From an uncultured Aquimarina sp. (lineage in GTDB: Bacteria; Bacteroidota; Bacteroidia; Flavobacteriales; Flavobacteriaceae), in contig NZ_CANLYD010000001.1 in the NCBI RefSeq assembly GCF_947495315.1, forward strand, positions 793,040-857,039: 64,000 nt of DNA, given 5' to 3'. The position numbers and the translations under genes were made by a program. Positions within the stretch are counted from its first letter, which is position 1. Each line of letters opens with the position of its first letter. The notes beneath the pieces were generated by a model. The model was not told where the DNA came from. It did no database searches and saw only the letters and a program-made list of their open reading frames with translations. Below, one piece after another: positions 1 through 10,284 of the stretch.

Positions 1-1
1 A

Positions 2-3000
2 GAATTCGAACACGACGCATGTGGTGCCGGATTTATTTGTAGCTTAGAAGGAAAAAAGTCTAATGATATTATTCATAAGGCACTTGAGATTCTGGAGAAA
101 TTAGAACATCGTGGAGCAGTAAGTTCAGATGGAAAAACCGGAGATGGAGCTGGAATACTTATAGATATCCCTCACGATTTCTTTGTTGAGAATTGTACAT
201 TTGATTTACCTGAAGCAGGGCAATATGCTGTAAGTAATGTATTCTTACCTAAAAAGGAAAATCAGAGAGAATACTGCATGGATACCTTCGAAAAAAGTAT
301 TGCCGATCAAGGTCTTGTACTTTTAGGATGGAGAGATGTTCCTGTAGATACAGTTCATTTAGGTGAAATAGCTGCTACGACAGAACCTTTTATTAAGCAA
401 ATATTTATAGGTAAAAATACTAAAGAACAAAGCTATTTTGATTTTAATTTAAAATTGTTCACTGCAAGAAAAGCTACAGAACACGAAATATACAGTTCTA
501 AATTATCAGAAAACAAGTTTTTCTATCTACCTAGTTTATCTACAAAAACTTTAATATTTAAAGGTCTTTTGATGCCAGAAGACATTAAATTATACTACAC
601 GGATCTTATGGATCCGAAAGTAGTGACTAGATTGGCTTTAGTGCATCAGCGTTTTTCGACCAACACGTTTCCTACTTGGGATCTGGCTCAGCCTTTCCGA
701 TATATGTGTCATAATGGAGAGATTAATACCTTAAGAGGTAATGTGACCAGAATGAGATCTAGAGAAGAATTATTAGAGAGCAACTGGTTTGGTGAGGATA
801 TTAAAAAAGTATTACCGGTCGTTCTGAAAGGAAAATCAGATTCTGCATCAATGGATATGGTAGTAGAATTATTATTGATGACAGGTAGGTCTTTGCCAGA
901 GGTGATGATGATGATGGTGCCAGAAGCCTGGGAGAAGAATCCGGAAATGTCTGAAGCCAAGAAAGCATTCTATGAATATAATTCTTGTGCAATGGAACCT
1001 TGGGATGGCCCTGCATCGATTCCATTTACAGATGGGAACTATATTGGAGCTGTATTAGATAGAAATGGATTAAGACCATCTAGATATACTGTGACAAAAG
1101 ATGGATACGTAATTATGTCTTCTGAAACAGGAGTAGTAGATATTGAACCAAGTAATCTGGAGTTTCACGGTCGTCTCGAACCAGGGAAGATGTTCCTGGT
1201 AAATATGGACGAAGGTCGAATTATTAATGACGAAGAAATTAAAGAAGAAATAGCAGCCAAACATCCTTATAGAGAATGGATAGACGATAATTTAGTGCAC
1301 CTAAAGGATATTCCTTATAATGATTGTCCATTATTTTTAGGAGAAGAAACAATTGGTAAACGTAAAGAGGTGTTTGGTTATACTCAGGAAGATATAGATA
1401 CGATTATTGTTCCGATGAGTCAATTAGCAAAAGAACCTATAGGATCTATGGGGTCAGATACTCCAATTGCAGTACTTTCCGAAAGATCACAGTTGATCTA
1501 TAATTACTTTAAGCAGTTATTTGCTCAGGTAACGAATCCTCCCTTAGATGGAATCCGTGAGGAATTGATTACAGATATCAGCCTTACATTAGGAGCAGAT
1601 CATAATATTTTCAATATTAATGAAAAACACTGTAATAAATTAAAAATCCAGAATCCTGTTATTTCAAAAGAGGATTTAGATAAAATCAAAACATATGCAG
1701 ATAAAGGTTTTAAGGCAACTTCTGTTTCTATGTTATATAATATCAACAGAGGACTTAATGGATTAGAAGATGCTTTGGAAGATACTTTAAATAAAGTTTC
1801 AGAAGCGATTGATGAAGGGAGTAATATCATTATACTTTCGGATAGAAATATAAGTAAGCACAGAGCTCCGATTCCTGCATTGTTAGCTTGTTCTTTTGTT
1901 AATAGTGGATTACAGAAATTAGGAAAGCGTTCTCAGGTGAGTATTATCATTGAATCAGCAGAACCAAGAGAAGTACATCATTTTGCATTACTATTTGGAT
2001 ATGGTGCCAGCGCCATCAATCCATATATGGTAAATGAAATAATAAAAGAACAGATTGAAGATAAAAATATTACCGACTTAGAAGCATTAGAAGCGGTAAA
2101 CAATTATAATAAAGCTGTAGGTAAAGGAGTGCTGAAGGTAATGAACAAAATAGGGATCTCTACCTTGAATTCGTACCGTAGCTCTCAACTTTTCGAATGT
2201 ATTGGTATAAATACCAAAGTGGTAGATAAATACTTCCCAAATACGGCAACACGTATTCAGGGTATAGGGTTATATGAAATAGAGAAAGAAATAGCTAAGC
2301 GTCACAAAAGAGCTTATATAGAGAGAGAAGTAGATGCGACATTAGATTTAGAAATAGGAGGTCAGTATAGATGGAGACGTAATGGAGAGAAACATCAGTT
2401 TAATCCATTATCAGTAGCTAAACTTCAGAAATCTGTTAGGGATAACGATCCTGAAACCTATAAGGAATATGCAAGTTTGATCAATGAACAGTCTAAAAAT
2501 CTAATGACGATTCGTGGATTACTAGAATTCTCTAATTATGATCCAATTCCATTAGATGAGGTAGAACCTTGGACAGAAATTGTAAAACGTTTTAAAACCG
2601 GAGCAATGTCTTATGGATCTATTAGTAAGGAAGCACATGAGAATCTAGCGGTTGCGATGAACCGAATTGGCGGTAAGAGTAACTCTGGAGAAGGAGGAGA
2701 AAATCCATTGCGTTTTTATAAAGATGTAAATGGAGATTGGAAAAATAGTGCTATTAAGCAAGTTGCTTCTGGTCGATTTGGAGTTTCTTCAAATTATTTA
2801 ACAAATGCTGCCGAGATACAAATAAAAATGGCTCAAGGAGCTAAACCTGGAGAAGGAGGACAGTTGCCAGGACCAAAAGTAAATCCTGAAATTGCCAAAA
2901 CTCGTAACTCTACTCCATATGTTGGATTAATTTCTCCACCACCACATCACGATATTTATTCTATTGAAGATTTATCACAGTTGATTTATGATTTAAAATC

Positions 3001-4474
3001 AGCAAACCGATCTGCTAGAATTAATGTGAAATTAGTGTCAGAAGTAGGAGTGGGAACAGTCGCTGCAGGTGTTGCCAAAGCAAAGGCAGATGTTGTATTG
3101 ATTTCTGGTTTTGACGGAGGAACAGGAGCATCACCATTAACTTCATTAAAACATGCAGGTTTACCTTGGGAATTAGGAATTGCCGAAGCACAACAAACAC
3201 TTGTAGGTAATAATCTTAGAAGCCGAATTGTTTTGGAATGTGATGGACAGTTAAAAACAGGTCGCGATGTAGCAGTAGCTTGTTTATTAGGAGCAGAAGA
3301 ATTTGGTTTTGCCACAGCACCTTTAGTAGCATCTGGATGTGTGATGATGCGTGTTTGTCATTTAAATACATGTCCAGTGGGTATTGCAACTCAGAATCCT
3401 GAATTACGTAAGAAATTTAAAGGAAAACCGGAACACGTAGTAAATTATATGTATTTCGTTGCTCAGGAACTGAGAGAGATTATGGCACAACTTGGTTTCA
3501 GAACTATCAATGAAATGGTAGGTCAAGTACATAAGTTAGATCGTAAGCAAGCTATAGAACATTATAAAACTGCTGGAGTAGATCTTTCGCCAATCCTACA
3601 TAAGGTAGAAGCTCCAGAAGGAGTAGAAGTATACAATTCAGAAACGCAAGATCACTGTCTTGGAAAATCAATAGATTTCGAAATTATAGAACAAGCACAT
3701 CAGGCATTGTTCAGAAAGGAGAAGACCACACTAGATTTTGATATTACCAATACAGATAGAGCAGTAGGAGCAATTCTTAGTAATGAGATATCTAAAATAT
3801 ACGGAGCACAAGGATTACCGGATAGCACGCTGAAATTGAATTTTACAGGAGCCGCTGGACAAAGTTTTGGAGCATTTGCTACTAAAGGATTGACTATGGT
3901 AGTAAATGGTAATACTAATGATTATCTGGGCAAAGGACTGTCTGGAGCTAAGCTAATTATCAAAGTGCCTGATGAAGCTACTTTAGTGCCTGAAGAGAAT
4001 GTAATTACTGGTAACGTTACTTTATACGGCGCTACAGATGGAGAGGTATATATTAATGGAAAAGCAGGAGAACGATTCTGTGTTCGTAACTCTGGAGCCA
4101 AAGCAGTTGTAGAAGGTATCGGAGACCACGGATGTGAATATATGACTGGTGGAGTTGCTGTGATCCTAGGAGAAGTGGGTAGAAACTTCGGAGCAGGTAT
4201 GTCTGGAGGTATTGCGTACATCTATGATGATAAAAAGACATTCGAAGCGCATTGTAATAAAGAAGCATTAAATCTGGATCCGGTAGAAATACCAGAAGAT
4301 GTGATCGAATTAAAAGAGTTGATAGAATCACATTACAATGCAACTTTAAGTCCATTGGCGCAAAGAATTCTGGAGAATTGGGAAAATGAATTACCAAAAT
4401 TCATCAAGATCTTCCCAGAAGAGTATAAGCAGGCTTTAAAACGATTAGAAGAAGAAAAATTAGCACAAGCATAA
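2..4474 (+). CDS. gltB: Glutamate synthase (GOGAT) large subunit, start lies just outside the window
   Basis: This is the large subunit of glutamate synthase, which moves the amide nitrogen of glutamine onto 2-oxoglutarate. The reading frame is open from base 2. The first ATG inside the window (278) is not the start, because the class II amidotransferase N-terminus CGAGFI lies upstream, with its Cys nucleophile at 20-22. About ten residues are missing. Further on come the FMN/2-oxoglutarate synthase domain, the cysteine cluster CVMMRVCHLNTC for the iron-sulfur centre near 3340-3375, and the C-terminal GXGXG domain. gltD follows after 12 bp, so the two form an operon. Length and motifs are normal for the family. 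Confidence 0.97.
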   Translation, partial: EFEHDACGAGFICSLEGKKSNDIIHKALEILEKLEHRGAVSSDGKTGDGAGILIDIPHDFFVENCTFDLPEAGQYAVSNVFLPKKENQREYCMDTFEKSIADQGLVLLGWRDVPVDTVHLGEIAATTEPFIKQIFIGKNTKEQSYFDFNLKLFTARKATEHEIYSSKLSENKFFYLPSLSTKTLIFKGLLMPEDIKLYYTDLMDPKVVTRLALVHQRFSTNTFPTWDLAQPFRYMCHNGEINTLRGNVTRMRSREELLESNWFGEDIKKVLPVVLKGKSDSASMDMVVELLLMTGRSLPEVMMMMVPEAWEKNPEMSEAKKAFYEYNSCAMEPWDGPASIPFTDGNYIGAVLDRNGLRPSRYTVTKDGYVIMSSETGVVDIEPSNLEFHGRLEPGKMFLVNMDEGRIINDEEIKEEIAAKHPYREWIDDNLVHLKDIPYNDCPLFLGEETIGKRKEVFGYTQEDIDTIIVPMSQLAKEPIGSMGSDTPIAVLSERSQLIYNYFKQLFAQVTNPPLDGIREELITDISLTLGADHNIFNINEKHCNKLKIQNPVISKEDLDKIKTYADKGFKATSVSMLYNINRGLNGLEDALEDTLNKVSEAIDEGSNIIILSDRNISKHRAPIPALLACSFVNSGLQKLGKRSQVSIIIESAEPREVHHFALLFGYGASAINPYMVNEIIKEQIEDKNITDLEALEAVNNYNKAVGKGVLKVMNKIGISTLNSYRSSQLFECIGINTKVVDKYFPNTATRIQGIGLYEIEKEIAKRHKRAYIEREVDATLDLEIGGQYRWRRNGEKHQFNPLSVAKLQKSVRDNDPETYKEYASLINEQSKNLMTIRGLLEFSNYDPIPLDEVEPWTEIVKRFKTGAMSYGSISKEAHENLAVAMNRIGGKSNSGEGGENPLRFYKDVNGDWKNSAIKQVASGRFGVSSNYLTNAAEIQIKMAQGAKPGEGGQLPGPKVNPEIAKTRNSTPYVGLISPPPHHDIYSIEDLSQLIYDLKSANRSARINVKLVSEVGVGTVAAGVAKAKADVVLISGFDGGTGASPLTSLKHAGLPWELGIAEAQQTLVGNNLRSRIVLECDGQLKTGRDVAVACLLGAEEFGFATAPLVASGCVMMRVCHLNTCPVGIATQNPELRKKFKGKPEHVVNYMYFVAQELREIMAQLGFRTINEMVGQVHKLDRKQAIEHYKTAGVDLSPILHKVEAPEGVEVYNSETQDHCLGKSIDFEIIEQAHQALFRKEKTTLDFDITNTDRAVGAILSNEISKIYGAQGLPDSTLKLNFTGAAGQSFGAFATKGLTMVVNGNTNDYLGKGLSGAKLIIKVPDEATLVPEENVITGNVTLYGATDGEVYINGKAGERFCVRNSGAKAVVEGIGDHGCEYMTGGVAVILGEVGRNFGAGMSGGIAYIYDDKKTFEAHCNKEALNLDPVEIPEDVIELKELIESHYNATLSPLAQRILENWENELPKFIKIFPEEYKQALKRLEEEKLAQA

Positions 4475-4486
4475 ACGATAAGAAAC

Positions 4487-5950
4487 ATGGGAAAGATAAC
4501 TGGATTTTTAGAATTTGAAAGAGAGATAGAACAGTACCAGCCTGTTAAAGATCGTATAAAAGGATACAATGAGTTTACTGTACCTATGGAGGAAAGTAAA
4601 CTAAAAAATCAAGGAGCAAGATGTATGGATTGCGGAATCCCATTTTGTCATAGTGGATGTCCGTTAGGAAATCTGATTCCTGATTTTAATGATGCTGTAT
4701 ACCGAGGTAAATGGGAAAAAGCGGCTAGTATATTACATTCTACAAATAACTTCCCTGAATTTACTGGGAGATTATGTCCTGCTCCTTGCGAAGAAGCTTG
4801 TGTCCTTGGAATTAATGAGGATCCTGTGACGATAGAAAATATAGAAAAGAATATAGTAGAACAAGCTTTTGAAAATGGATGGGTAAAAGCGAACCCGCCA
4901 AGAGAGAGAACTGGTAAAACTGTCGCTGTAATTGGATCAGGACCTGCCGGACTAGCAACAGCACAACAATTGAATCGAGCGGGACATTTAGTAACTGTTT
5001 TCGAAAGAGATGAAAAAGTAGGAGGGTTGTTACGTTATGGAATTCCAGACTTCAAGATGGAAAAGAATGTGATTGATCGTCGTGTTACCGTTTTAGAAGA
5101 AGAAGGTATTGTGTTTAAGACAAATACTGCTATAGGAAAGGATATTAAAGCGGATCAATTAAAGGCAGAGTATGATGCAGTAGTATTGTGTACAGGAGCA
5201 ACAGTACGTCGTAACTTACCGGTAAAAGGATCTGATCTAAAAGGAGTGGTTCAGGCTATGGATTTCTTACCGCAAAACAATAGAAGAGTAGATGGCATAA
5301 AAGAGCTGGGCGAAGAAATTTTGGCAACTGGTAAGGATGTGATTGTAATTGGAGGAGGAGATACAGGATCTGATTGTATTGGTACATCGGTGCGTCACGG
5401 AGCTACCTCGGTAACGAATTTCGAAATTATGGGTAAAGGTACAATAGAACGCCCTGCCAATCAGCCTTGGCCATTTTGGCCTATGCGTTTACGTACGAGC
5501 TCTTCTCATCAAGAAGGAGCAGAACGTAACTGGAGTATTTCTACCAAAGAGTTTTTAGGAGATGAAAAGGGTAATCTTAGGGGGTTAATAACGTCAGAAG
5601 TTGAATGGGTAAAAGAAAATGGTCGTTTTACATTAAAAGAAATTCCTGATACAGAGAAAGAATGGAAATGTGAGCTAGCTTTATTAGCGATGGGATTCAC
5701 CGGATCTGAGCCAACAATTGCAGAGCAATTAGGAATTGATATGGATACCAGAACAAATATAAAAGCTACTGAGGATGACTATGCCACCAATGTAAAAGGT
5801 GTTTTTGCTGCGGGGGATACTCGTAGAGGACAATCATTAATTGTTTGGGCAATAGCAGAAGGCAGACAAGCAGCATATCATATAGATACGTATTTAATGG
5901 GGAGCTCTAATTTACCTCTTAAAGGGGATGGAGATTTGCCAAGAGTATAG
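4487..5950 (+). CDS. gltD: Glutamate synthase small subunit
   Basis: This 487-residue NAD(P)H-dependent beta subunit passes electrons to GltB. The N-terminal cysteine motifs (CMDCGIPFC, then CPAPCEEAC) bind 4Fe-4S clusters. A first dinucleotide fold follows at VIGSGPAGLA, a second at VIGGGDTGSD, and the FAD-binding end reads GVFAAGDTRRGQ. It lies 12 bp downstream of gltB on the same strand, and a strong terminator follows. Nothing is unusual about its length or residues. Confidence 0.97.
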   Translation: MGKITGFLEFEREIEQYQPVKDRIKGYNEFTVPMEESKLKNQGARCMDCGIPFCHSGCPLGNLIPDFNDAVYRGKWEKAASILHSTNNFPEFTGRLCPAPCEEACVLGINEDPVTIENIEKNIVEQAFENGWVKANPPRERTGKTVAVIGSGPAGLATAQQLNRAGHLVTVFERDEKVGGLLRYGIPDFKMEKNVIDRRVTVLEEEGIVFKTNTAIGKDIKADQLKAEYDAVVLCTGATVRRNLPVKGSDLKGVVQAMDFLPQNNRRVDGIKELGEEILATGKDVIVIGGGDTGSDCIGTSVRHGATSVTNFEIMGKGTIERPANQPWPFWPMRLRTSSSHQEGAERNWSISTKEFLGDEKGNLRGLITSEVEWVKENGRFTLKEIPDTEKEWKCELALLAMGFTGSEPTIAEQLGIDMDTRTNIKATEDDYATNVKGVFAAGDTRRGQSLIVWAIAEGRQAAYHIDTYLMGSSNLPLKGDGDLPRV

Positions 5951-6004
5951 GATTTAGATCCATAAGGTTTTAAAAACCTCAAAAATTTTTTAGATGTTAA
6001 GAAT

Positions 6005-6036
6005 AAGCTGCTAACTTTCGAATTAGCAGCTTTTTT
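6005..6036 (+). terminator. Rho-independent terminator of gltBD
   Basis: A ten-base-pair stem (AAGCTGCTAA with TTAGCAGCTT) around an 8-nt loop is followed by a run of six T. It lies 55 bp after the gltD stop. Confidence 0.9.
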
Positions 6037-6067
6037 ATATACTACCGTTATTTATTTGGAATAAGAA

Positions 6068-6802
6068 TTACTTCTTTAATATTCTGTCATTAACTATTTT
6101 TTCCATAATAGAAGTTCTATAGTTACGTCCTAATGGAATATAATGTGAACCAATTGTTATTCCTTCTGTTTCAATAGCTTCAATTTTGCGAAGACAAACA
6201 ATAAAAGATTTATGGACTTGCATAAAAATATCCGAATCTAACTGTTTAGCGACTTCTTTAAGAGGGATTAAAGAGAGATGTTTCTTTCCATCAGTAGTAT
6301 GAAAAGCAACATAGTTTTGCATAGATTTGATGAATAAGATATCATCAATATATATTTTTTTATAAGTACTCTCACATTTTATAAAAACATGATCCGATCC
6401 TGAAGTATCCTGATTCTGAGTTACACTAGTTTTACTTTGTGTCAAAAGATACTGCTCTTTTACTTTACAAACAGCTTTAAAAAAACGAGTAAACGTAATT
6501 GGTTTTAATAAATAGTCCATTACGTCTAAATCAAATCCATCCAAGGCATAGTTAGGAAAAGCAGTTGTGATTATAACCATTGGTCGAGATTTCATAGATT
6601 TTAAAAACTCTATTCCATTCATTCTTGGCATCTGAATATCTAGAAAAAGTAAGTCCGCTTGATGAGCATTCTTGATCTTATTTATTTCCAAAGGATTATT
6701 ACAAGATCCTTGCAGTTCCAGAAAATCTACTTCGTTTATATAATTAGAAACACATTCTCTTGCTAAAGGCTCGTCATCAATTACAATACATTTTAAAACC
6801 AT
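6068..6802 (-). CDS. LytTR-family response regulator
   Basis: This 244-residue cytoplasmic regulator has a receiver domain (DDE at 9-11, phosphoacceptor Asp55 in LFLDIQMP, Lys in LLKP) and a C-terminal LytTR DNA-binding domain (about 140-240). It lies 11 bp downstream of the sensor kinase gene on the same strand, so the pair is one two-component system. The target is not visible. The divergent secreted-protein cluster at 8220-11691 is a natural candidate by position only. Confidence 0.93.
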   Translation of the reverse strand: MVLKCIVIDDEPLARECVSNYINEVDFLELQGSCNNPLEINKIKNAHQADLLFLDIQMPRMNGIEFLKSMKSRPMVIITTAFPNYALDGFDLDVMDYLLKPITFTRFFKAVCKVKEQYLLTQSKTSVTQNQDTSGSDHVFIKCESTYKKIYIDDILFIKSMQNYVAFHTTDGKKHLSLIPLKEVAKQLDSDIFMQVHKSFIVCLRKIEAIETEGITIGSHYIPLGRNYRTSIMEKIVNDRILKK

Positions 6803-6813
6803 GATTTCTTTTT

Positions 6814-7971
6814 TTAAGATTGTAATGAAGTTAAAGGTGCAATAGGTAGTTCTGATAGAGTAGGAGCTCCATTCAATGTTACTTCTAGCCTTATCTTATA
6901 GATACCTTCCGTTTTTTTTATAGACAGTTCGTATTGGTCGTGATATACTAAATCTAATCTTCTCTGAACATTTTTTAAGCCTATTCCACTATTTTTCATC
7001 AAGTCATCAGAATTGTCATCATAATGAATGATAGTATTTGCAACTTCAAATAAGATTTTTTCATTTGAAAAATGAAAATTTATAGAAATCCAATTTTTTT
7101 GATGAGCACCTTGTGACACGTGTTTGAAAGCATTTTCCACAAAAGGCATTAAAATAAAAGGGGCTACAGAAACATTACCATAGATTTGATCTTCGATGTT
7201 AGTAATTACCTTTACAGTGTTGTCAAGTCTTAGTTTTCCTAAATCAATAAAATTCTGAAGATAATTTATTTCCTTATTTAAAGGGATTTTGGACTCATTG
7301 CATTCATATAATTGATAACGCATAAGATCCGAAAAATTGGCTAGTGATTCTGAAGCCATATCTGGATTTTTATGAATCAATACAAAAATCGAATTGATCG
7401 TATTGAACAAAAAATGAGGATTGAATTGAGACTTCAAAAATTTAAGTTCTGTTTCTACTTTTTCTTTTTCTAATAACTGCTGTCGTTGCTGTGATTTAAT
7501 CCAGTTTTTTGCCAGTTTAATACTCATTGCGAGTGTCATACTCGCTAATGTAGATGACAAAGGACTTGATTTTACTAATTTTGTAAAGGTTTGATCACCA
7601 AACAATTCGTTGAGGGTGGAGTTAGAAACATAGGCTGCAACGAAATATCCTGAAGTAATTATCAATACCGTAATTAATATAGTTAAACCCAAAAAAAAGA
7701 GATACGTGAGGTATTTTCTTTTTTCTAGAAACTTGGGAATTAAATAATACAAATTGAAATAAACCGCCGCTGCCTGAAAAACAAAATAGAATAGAAATTT
7801 CACATTATAAGGCGAAAAGAAAATATTATAAGCAGCTTCTTTAATACTACCAATGCCAATTGCCCACCACATATAATGATACACAAACCAAAAAAGAAGG
7901 TGATGCGCTTTGTAGCGATATAAACCGATAAGTAATTTAGAATTCTTTATAGCATCCAATTCTATCTGCAT
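6814..7971 (-). CDS. LytS-type sensor histidine kinase
   Basis: This 385-residue membrane kinase has four likely transmembrane segments within residues 25-150, a short coiled linker, and a His_kinase domain. The phosphorylated His is about residue 186 in FNPHFLFNT. A degenerate HATPase domain follows with FVENAFKH and GIGLKNVQRRL. No periplasmic sensor domain is evident, so the signal is probably sensed in the membrane. It is co-transcribed with the LytTR regulator. Confidence 0.93.
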   Translation of the reverse strand: MQIELDAIKNSKLLIGLYRYKAHHLLFWFVYHYMWWAIGIGSIKEAAYNIFFSPYNVKFLFYFVFQAAAVYFNLYYLIPKFLEKRKYLTYLFFLGLTILITVLIITSGYFVAAYVSNSTLNELFGDQTFTKLVKSSPLSSTLASMTLAMSIKLAKNWIKSQQRQQLLEKEKVETELKFLKSQFNPHFLFNTINSIFVLIHKNPDMASESLANFSDLMRYQLYECNESKIPLNKEINYLQNFIDLGKLRLDNTVKVITNIEDQIYGNVSVAPFILMPFVENAFKHVSQGAHQKNWISINFHFSNEKILFEVANTIIHYDDNSDDLMKNSGIGLKNVQRRLDLVYHDQYELSIKKTEGIYKIRLEVTLNGAPTLSELPIAPLTSLQS

Positions 7972-8219
7972 AAAACGTAGTATTTAAGACCAAGTAAAAT
8001 AAGAAAATAGTTTTGAAACACATACAGTAGCTTTGATTTATTGACGAATGTATTCAAATTATTGATGAACAGCTTTAGATCTAACTTTACCTATAATTAT
8101 TGCAATAAGTAATAAAATTTTACTGATCATCAATTGTAAGTAGCGTTTTATCAATTCCAGTCATTACTCTCTTCATTTTTGGGATATTTTAGCTAATAAC
8201 CACTGAAAATAATGAAGCT

Positions 8220-9161
8220 ATGAGACATCTCAGAAACAACTTTCTTTTATTGATTTTTATTTTTACAAGTATTCAGAATATAATTGCTCAAACAGAATCG
8301 ATAGCTAAAGAAAGCATCGAAGTATATCTAAATAAATTCATTGCAGATTATACTAAAGGAATGAGGGGCGCTAATCCTAAGCTTTTTGAGGAGTATTATG
8401 ATGAAGATATTCGGTTGATGCCGGCTTTTCAAAAGACACTGTTAGGTAAAGAGAACGCATCAATTTATCACAAAGCATTTTTTGATCGATTTGATATTTT
8501 AGAATATAAAAGAGAGAATTTAGAAACACTGGATTTGGGCTCTCAACTTTCCGTTTTAGGAACTTTTACTATGAAAGTCAGGTTGAAGAACACAGAAAAA
8601 ATAGAAGAACTCAACGGAAAATATATCGACATCTGGAAAAAAGAAAATAGCAAACTTTCTCTTATTTCACAGATATGGAATTATAATCATCACACAGATC
8701 TTACAGAGCAATTAAAATTTGATAATATTCCTGGTACTGTATTGGCATATCAGGGACATCTACCTGTTGACAATGATATACGTTTTGAACTGGCAGCGTT
8801 GAATCAATTTATGGAAGAGTTTATATCACATGGCGATTATAAAATATGGTCACAGTTGTACGCAAATGATGTCCTAGCTATGTTTAGTTATAAACCGATA
8901 TATAGAGATAAAAAATCATTAGACAAATTTCTGAAAGCACATGTTGCCGAACTACCAATTTTCGAAAAATTAGATATAAGGAACAACCATATTGATGATT
9001 TAGGTACGTATATAGTGAATTATGCAAGTCATATCGCAAACTGGCGTAATGACCAATACTCAGGAATAAGTACAGGAAAAGGTATAAAAATATGGAGAAG
9101 AGAACCTAATGGTTCACTTAAGATAGTGAGACAAATAGCTACCTACGATTATAATTATTAA
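8220..9161 (+). CDS. Secreted protein with two NTF2/SnoaL-like domains
   Basis: The 313-residue protein begins with a signal peptide (about 1-23, ending IIAQ). It contains two halves that each look like an NTF2/SnoaL fold (about 30-155 and 185-313). The second half ends in the IWRREPNGSLKIVRQIA pattern, which is closely echoed at the end of the lipoprotein at 10783. It is the first gene of a four-gene cluster with 15-30 bp gaps. Function is unknown; such folds bind small molecules or act as small enzymes. Confidence 0.75.
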   Translation: MRHLRNNFLLLIFIFTSIQNIIAQTESIAKESIEVYLNKFIADYTKGMRGANPKLFEEYYDEDIRLMPAFQKTLLGKENASIYHKAFFDRFDILEYKRENLETLDLGSQLSVLGTFTMKVRLKNTEKIEELNGKYIDIWKKENSKLSLISQIWNYNHHTDLTEQLKFDNIPGTVLAYQGHLPVDNDIRFELAALNQFMEEFISHGDYKIWSQLYANDVLAMFSYKPIYRDKKSLDKFLKAHVAELPIFEKLDIRNNHIDDLGTYIVNYASHIANWRNDQYSGISTGKGIKIWRREPNGSLKIVRQIATYDYNY

Positions 9162-9177
9162 CCAGATATCTTAAACA

Positions 9178-10263
9178 ATGAAGTACTTTATAAAATTTAT
9201 GACTTTTTCCTTTAAAACACCACTATTATGTTTGTTCATTATTTGTTTATCGCCTAATATATTTGGTCAGTATCAGATGAAGGGCAAAGTAATTAATGAT
9301 ACTCTTAATTCTAAAGTTTTGGCTTTGAATAAAGTAAGGTTAAATACAAAACGAAATATAAAAATTTACCTGCCGCCAGGTTATTCATCATCAAAAAACA
9401 AGTATCCAGTAGTCTATTATTTTCATAGTTTGTTTGAGAACCCAAATCACGTGATTTCGGATCATAAAACTCCTGAAATAATAGATAAAAATATTTCAGA
9501 AAATCGATCTAAGGAGTTCATTTTTGTAGTTGCGGATTTTACTTCACCTACTATTGGAAGTCTTTTTGAAAACTCTAGTACGAGTGGTTATTGGTTGGAT
9601 TTTATTACAAAAGAATTAGTCCCGTTTATAGATCAGAAATATCGAACGATTTCTGATAAAAACAGTAGGGCAGTAATCGGTCATTTTATGGGAGGAAGAG
9701 GAGCGTTAAAAGTTGCTATGGCTTATCCACAAATCTTTGGAATTGTTTACGCTTTGCACCCAGTAGCTACGGGGTCGGGATATTTACCAAGAGTTTCTTT
9801 AGGTGTTGATTGGGATAAAGTGCTATTAGCAAAATCATATAAAGATGTTGGGGATGATATAAGGACCAAGATCTTTACTAGCGTATGTCAAGCATTTCTT
9901 CCTAATCCAGATAGACCTCCATTGTATTGCGATTTTCTATTTGAAAAAGACGAAAACGAGGTACTGAAACTTCATCCAAAAAATGTTAGAAAGGAACAAA
10001 AGGGGTTTCATTTAGATGAAAGATTAGATGAATATGCTGATAATTTAAGAAATTTAAAAGCAATCGCATTCGATTGGGCAAGATTCGATCAGACACAGGC
10101 TCATGTGATCTCTAATCGTAGATTCAGTAAAAAATTAATGGATTTAGGTGTTGATCACGAAGGAATTGAATTTGTAGGAGATCCCTGGAACAAATATTGG
10201 GGAGATGATGGACGCATCGCTACAAGAGTCTTACCATTTTTGAATAAACACTTGAAATTTTAA
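9178..10263 (+). CDS. Esterase D-like alpha/beta hydrolase with altered nucleophile motif
   Basis: This secreted 361-residue protein has a signal peptide and resembles the putative esterase (EstD/Fes-like) family: YLPPGY strand, PVVYYFHS oxyanion region, WLDFITKELVPFID. The nucleophile elbow, normally GHSMGG, reads GHFMGG. Phe is at residue 170 (codon TTT at 9685-9687), one base from a Ser codon. The protein may therefore be catalytically inactive, or this may be a mutation in this strain. It lies between NTF2-fold genes in the same cluster. Confidence 0.8.
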   Translation: MKYFIKFMTFSFKTPLLCLFIICLSPNIFGQYQMKGKVINDTLNSKVLALNKVRLNTKRNIKIYLPPGYSSSKNKYPVVYYFHSLFENPNHVISDHKTPEIIDKNISENRSKEFIFVVADFTSPTIGSLFENSSTSGYWLDFITKELVPFIDQKYRTISDKNSRAVIGHFMGGRGALKVAMAYPQIFGIVYALHPVATGSGYLPRVSLGVDWDKVLLAKSYKDVGDDIRTKIFTSVCQAFLPNPDRPPLYCDFLFEKDENEVLKLHPKNVRKEQKGFHLDERLDEYADNLRNLKAIAFDWARFDQTQAHVISNRRFSKKLMDLGVDHEGIEFVGDPWNKYWGDDGRIATRVLPFLNKHLKF

Positions 10264-10284
10264 CTAACTTCAAATTACAAGAAA

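Noticed and set aside
278..4474. gltB starting at 278
   Set aside because: The frame is open to base 2 and the conserved catalytic N-terminus CGAGFI lies upstream of 278.
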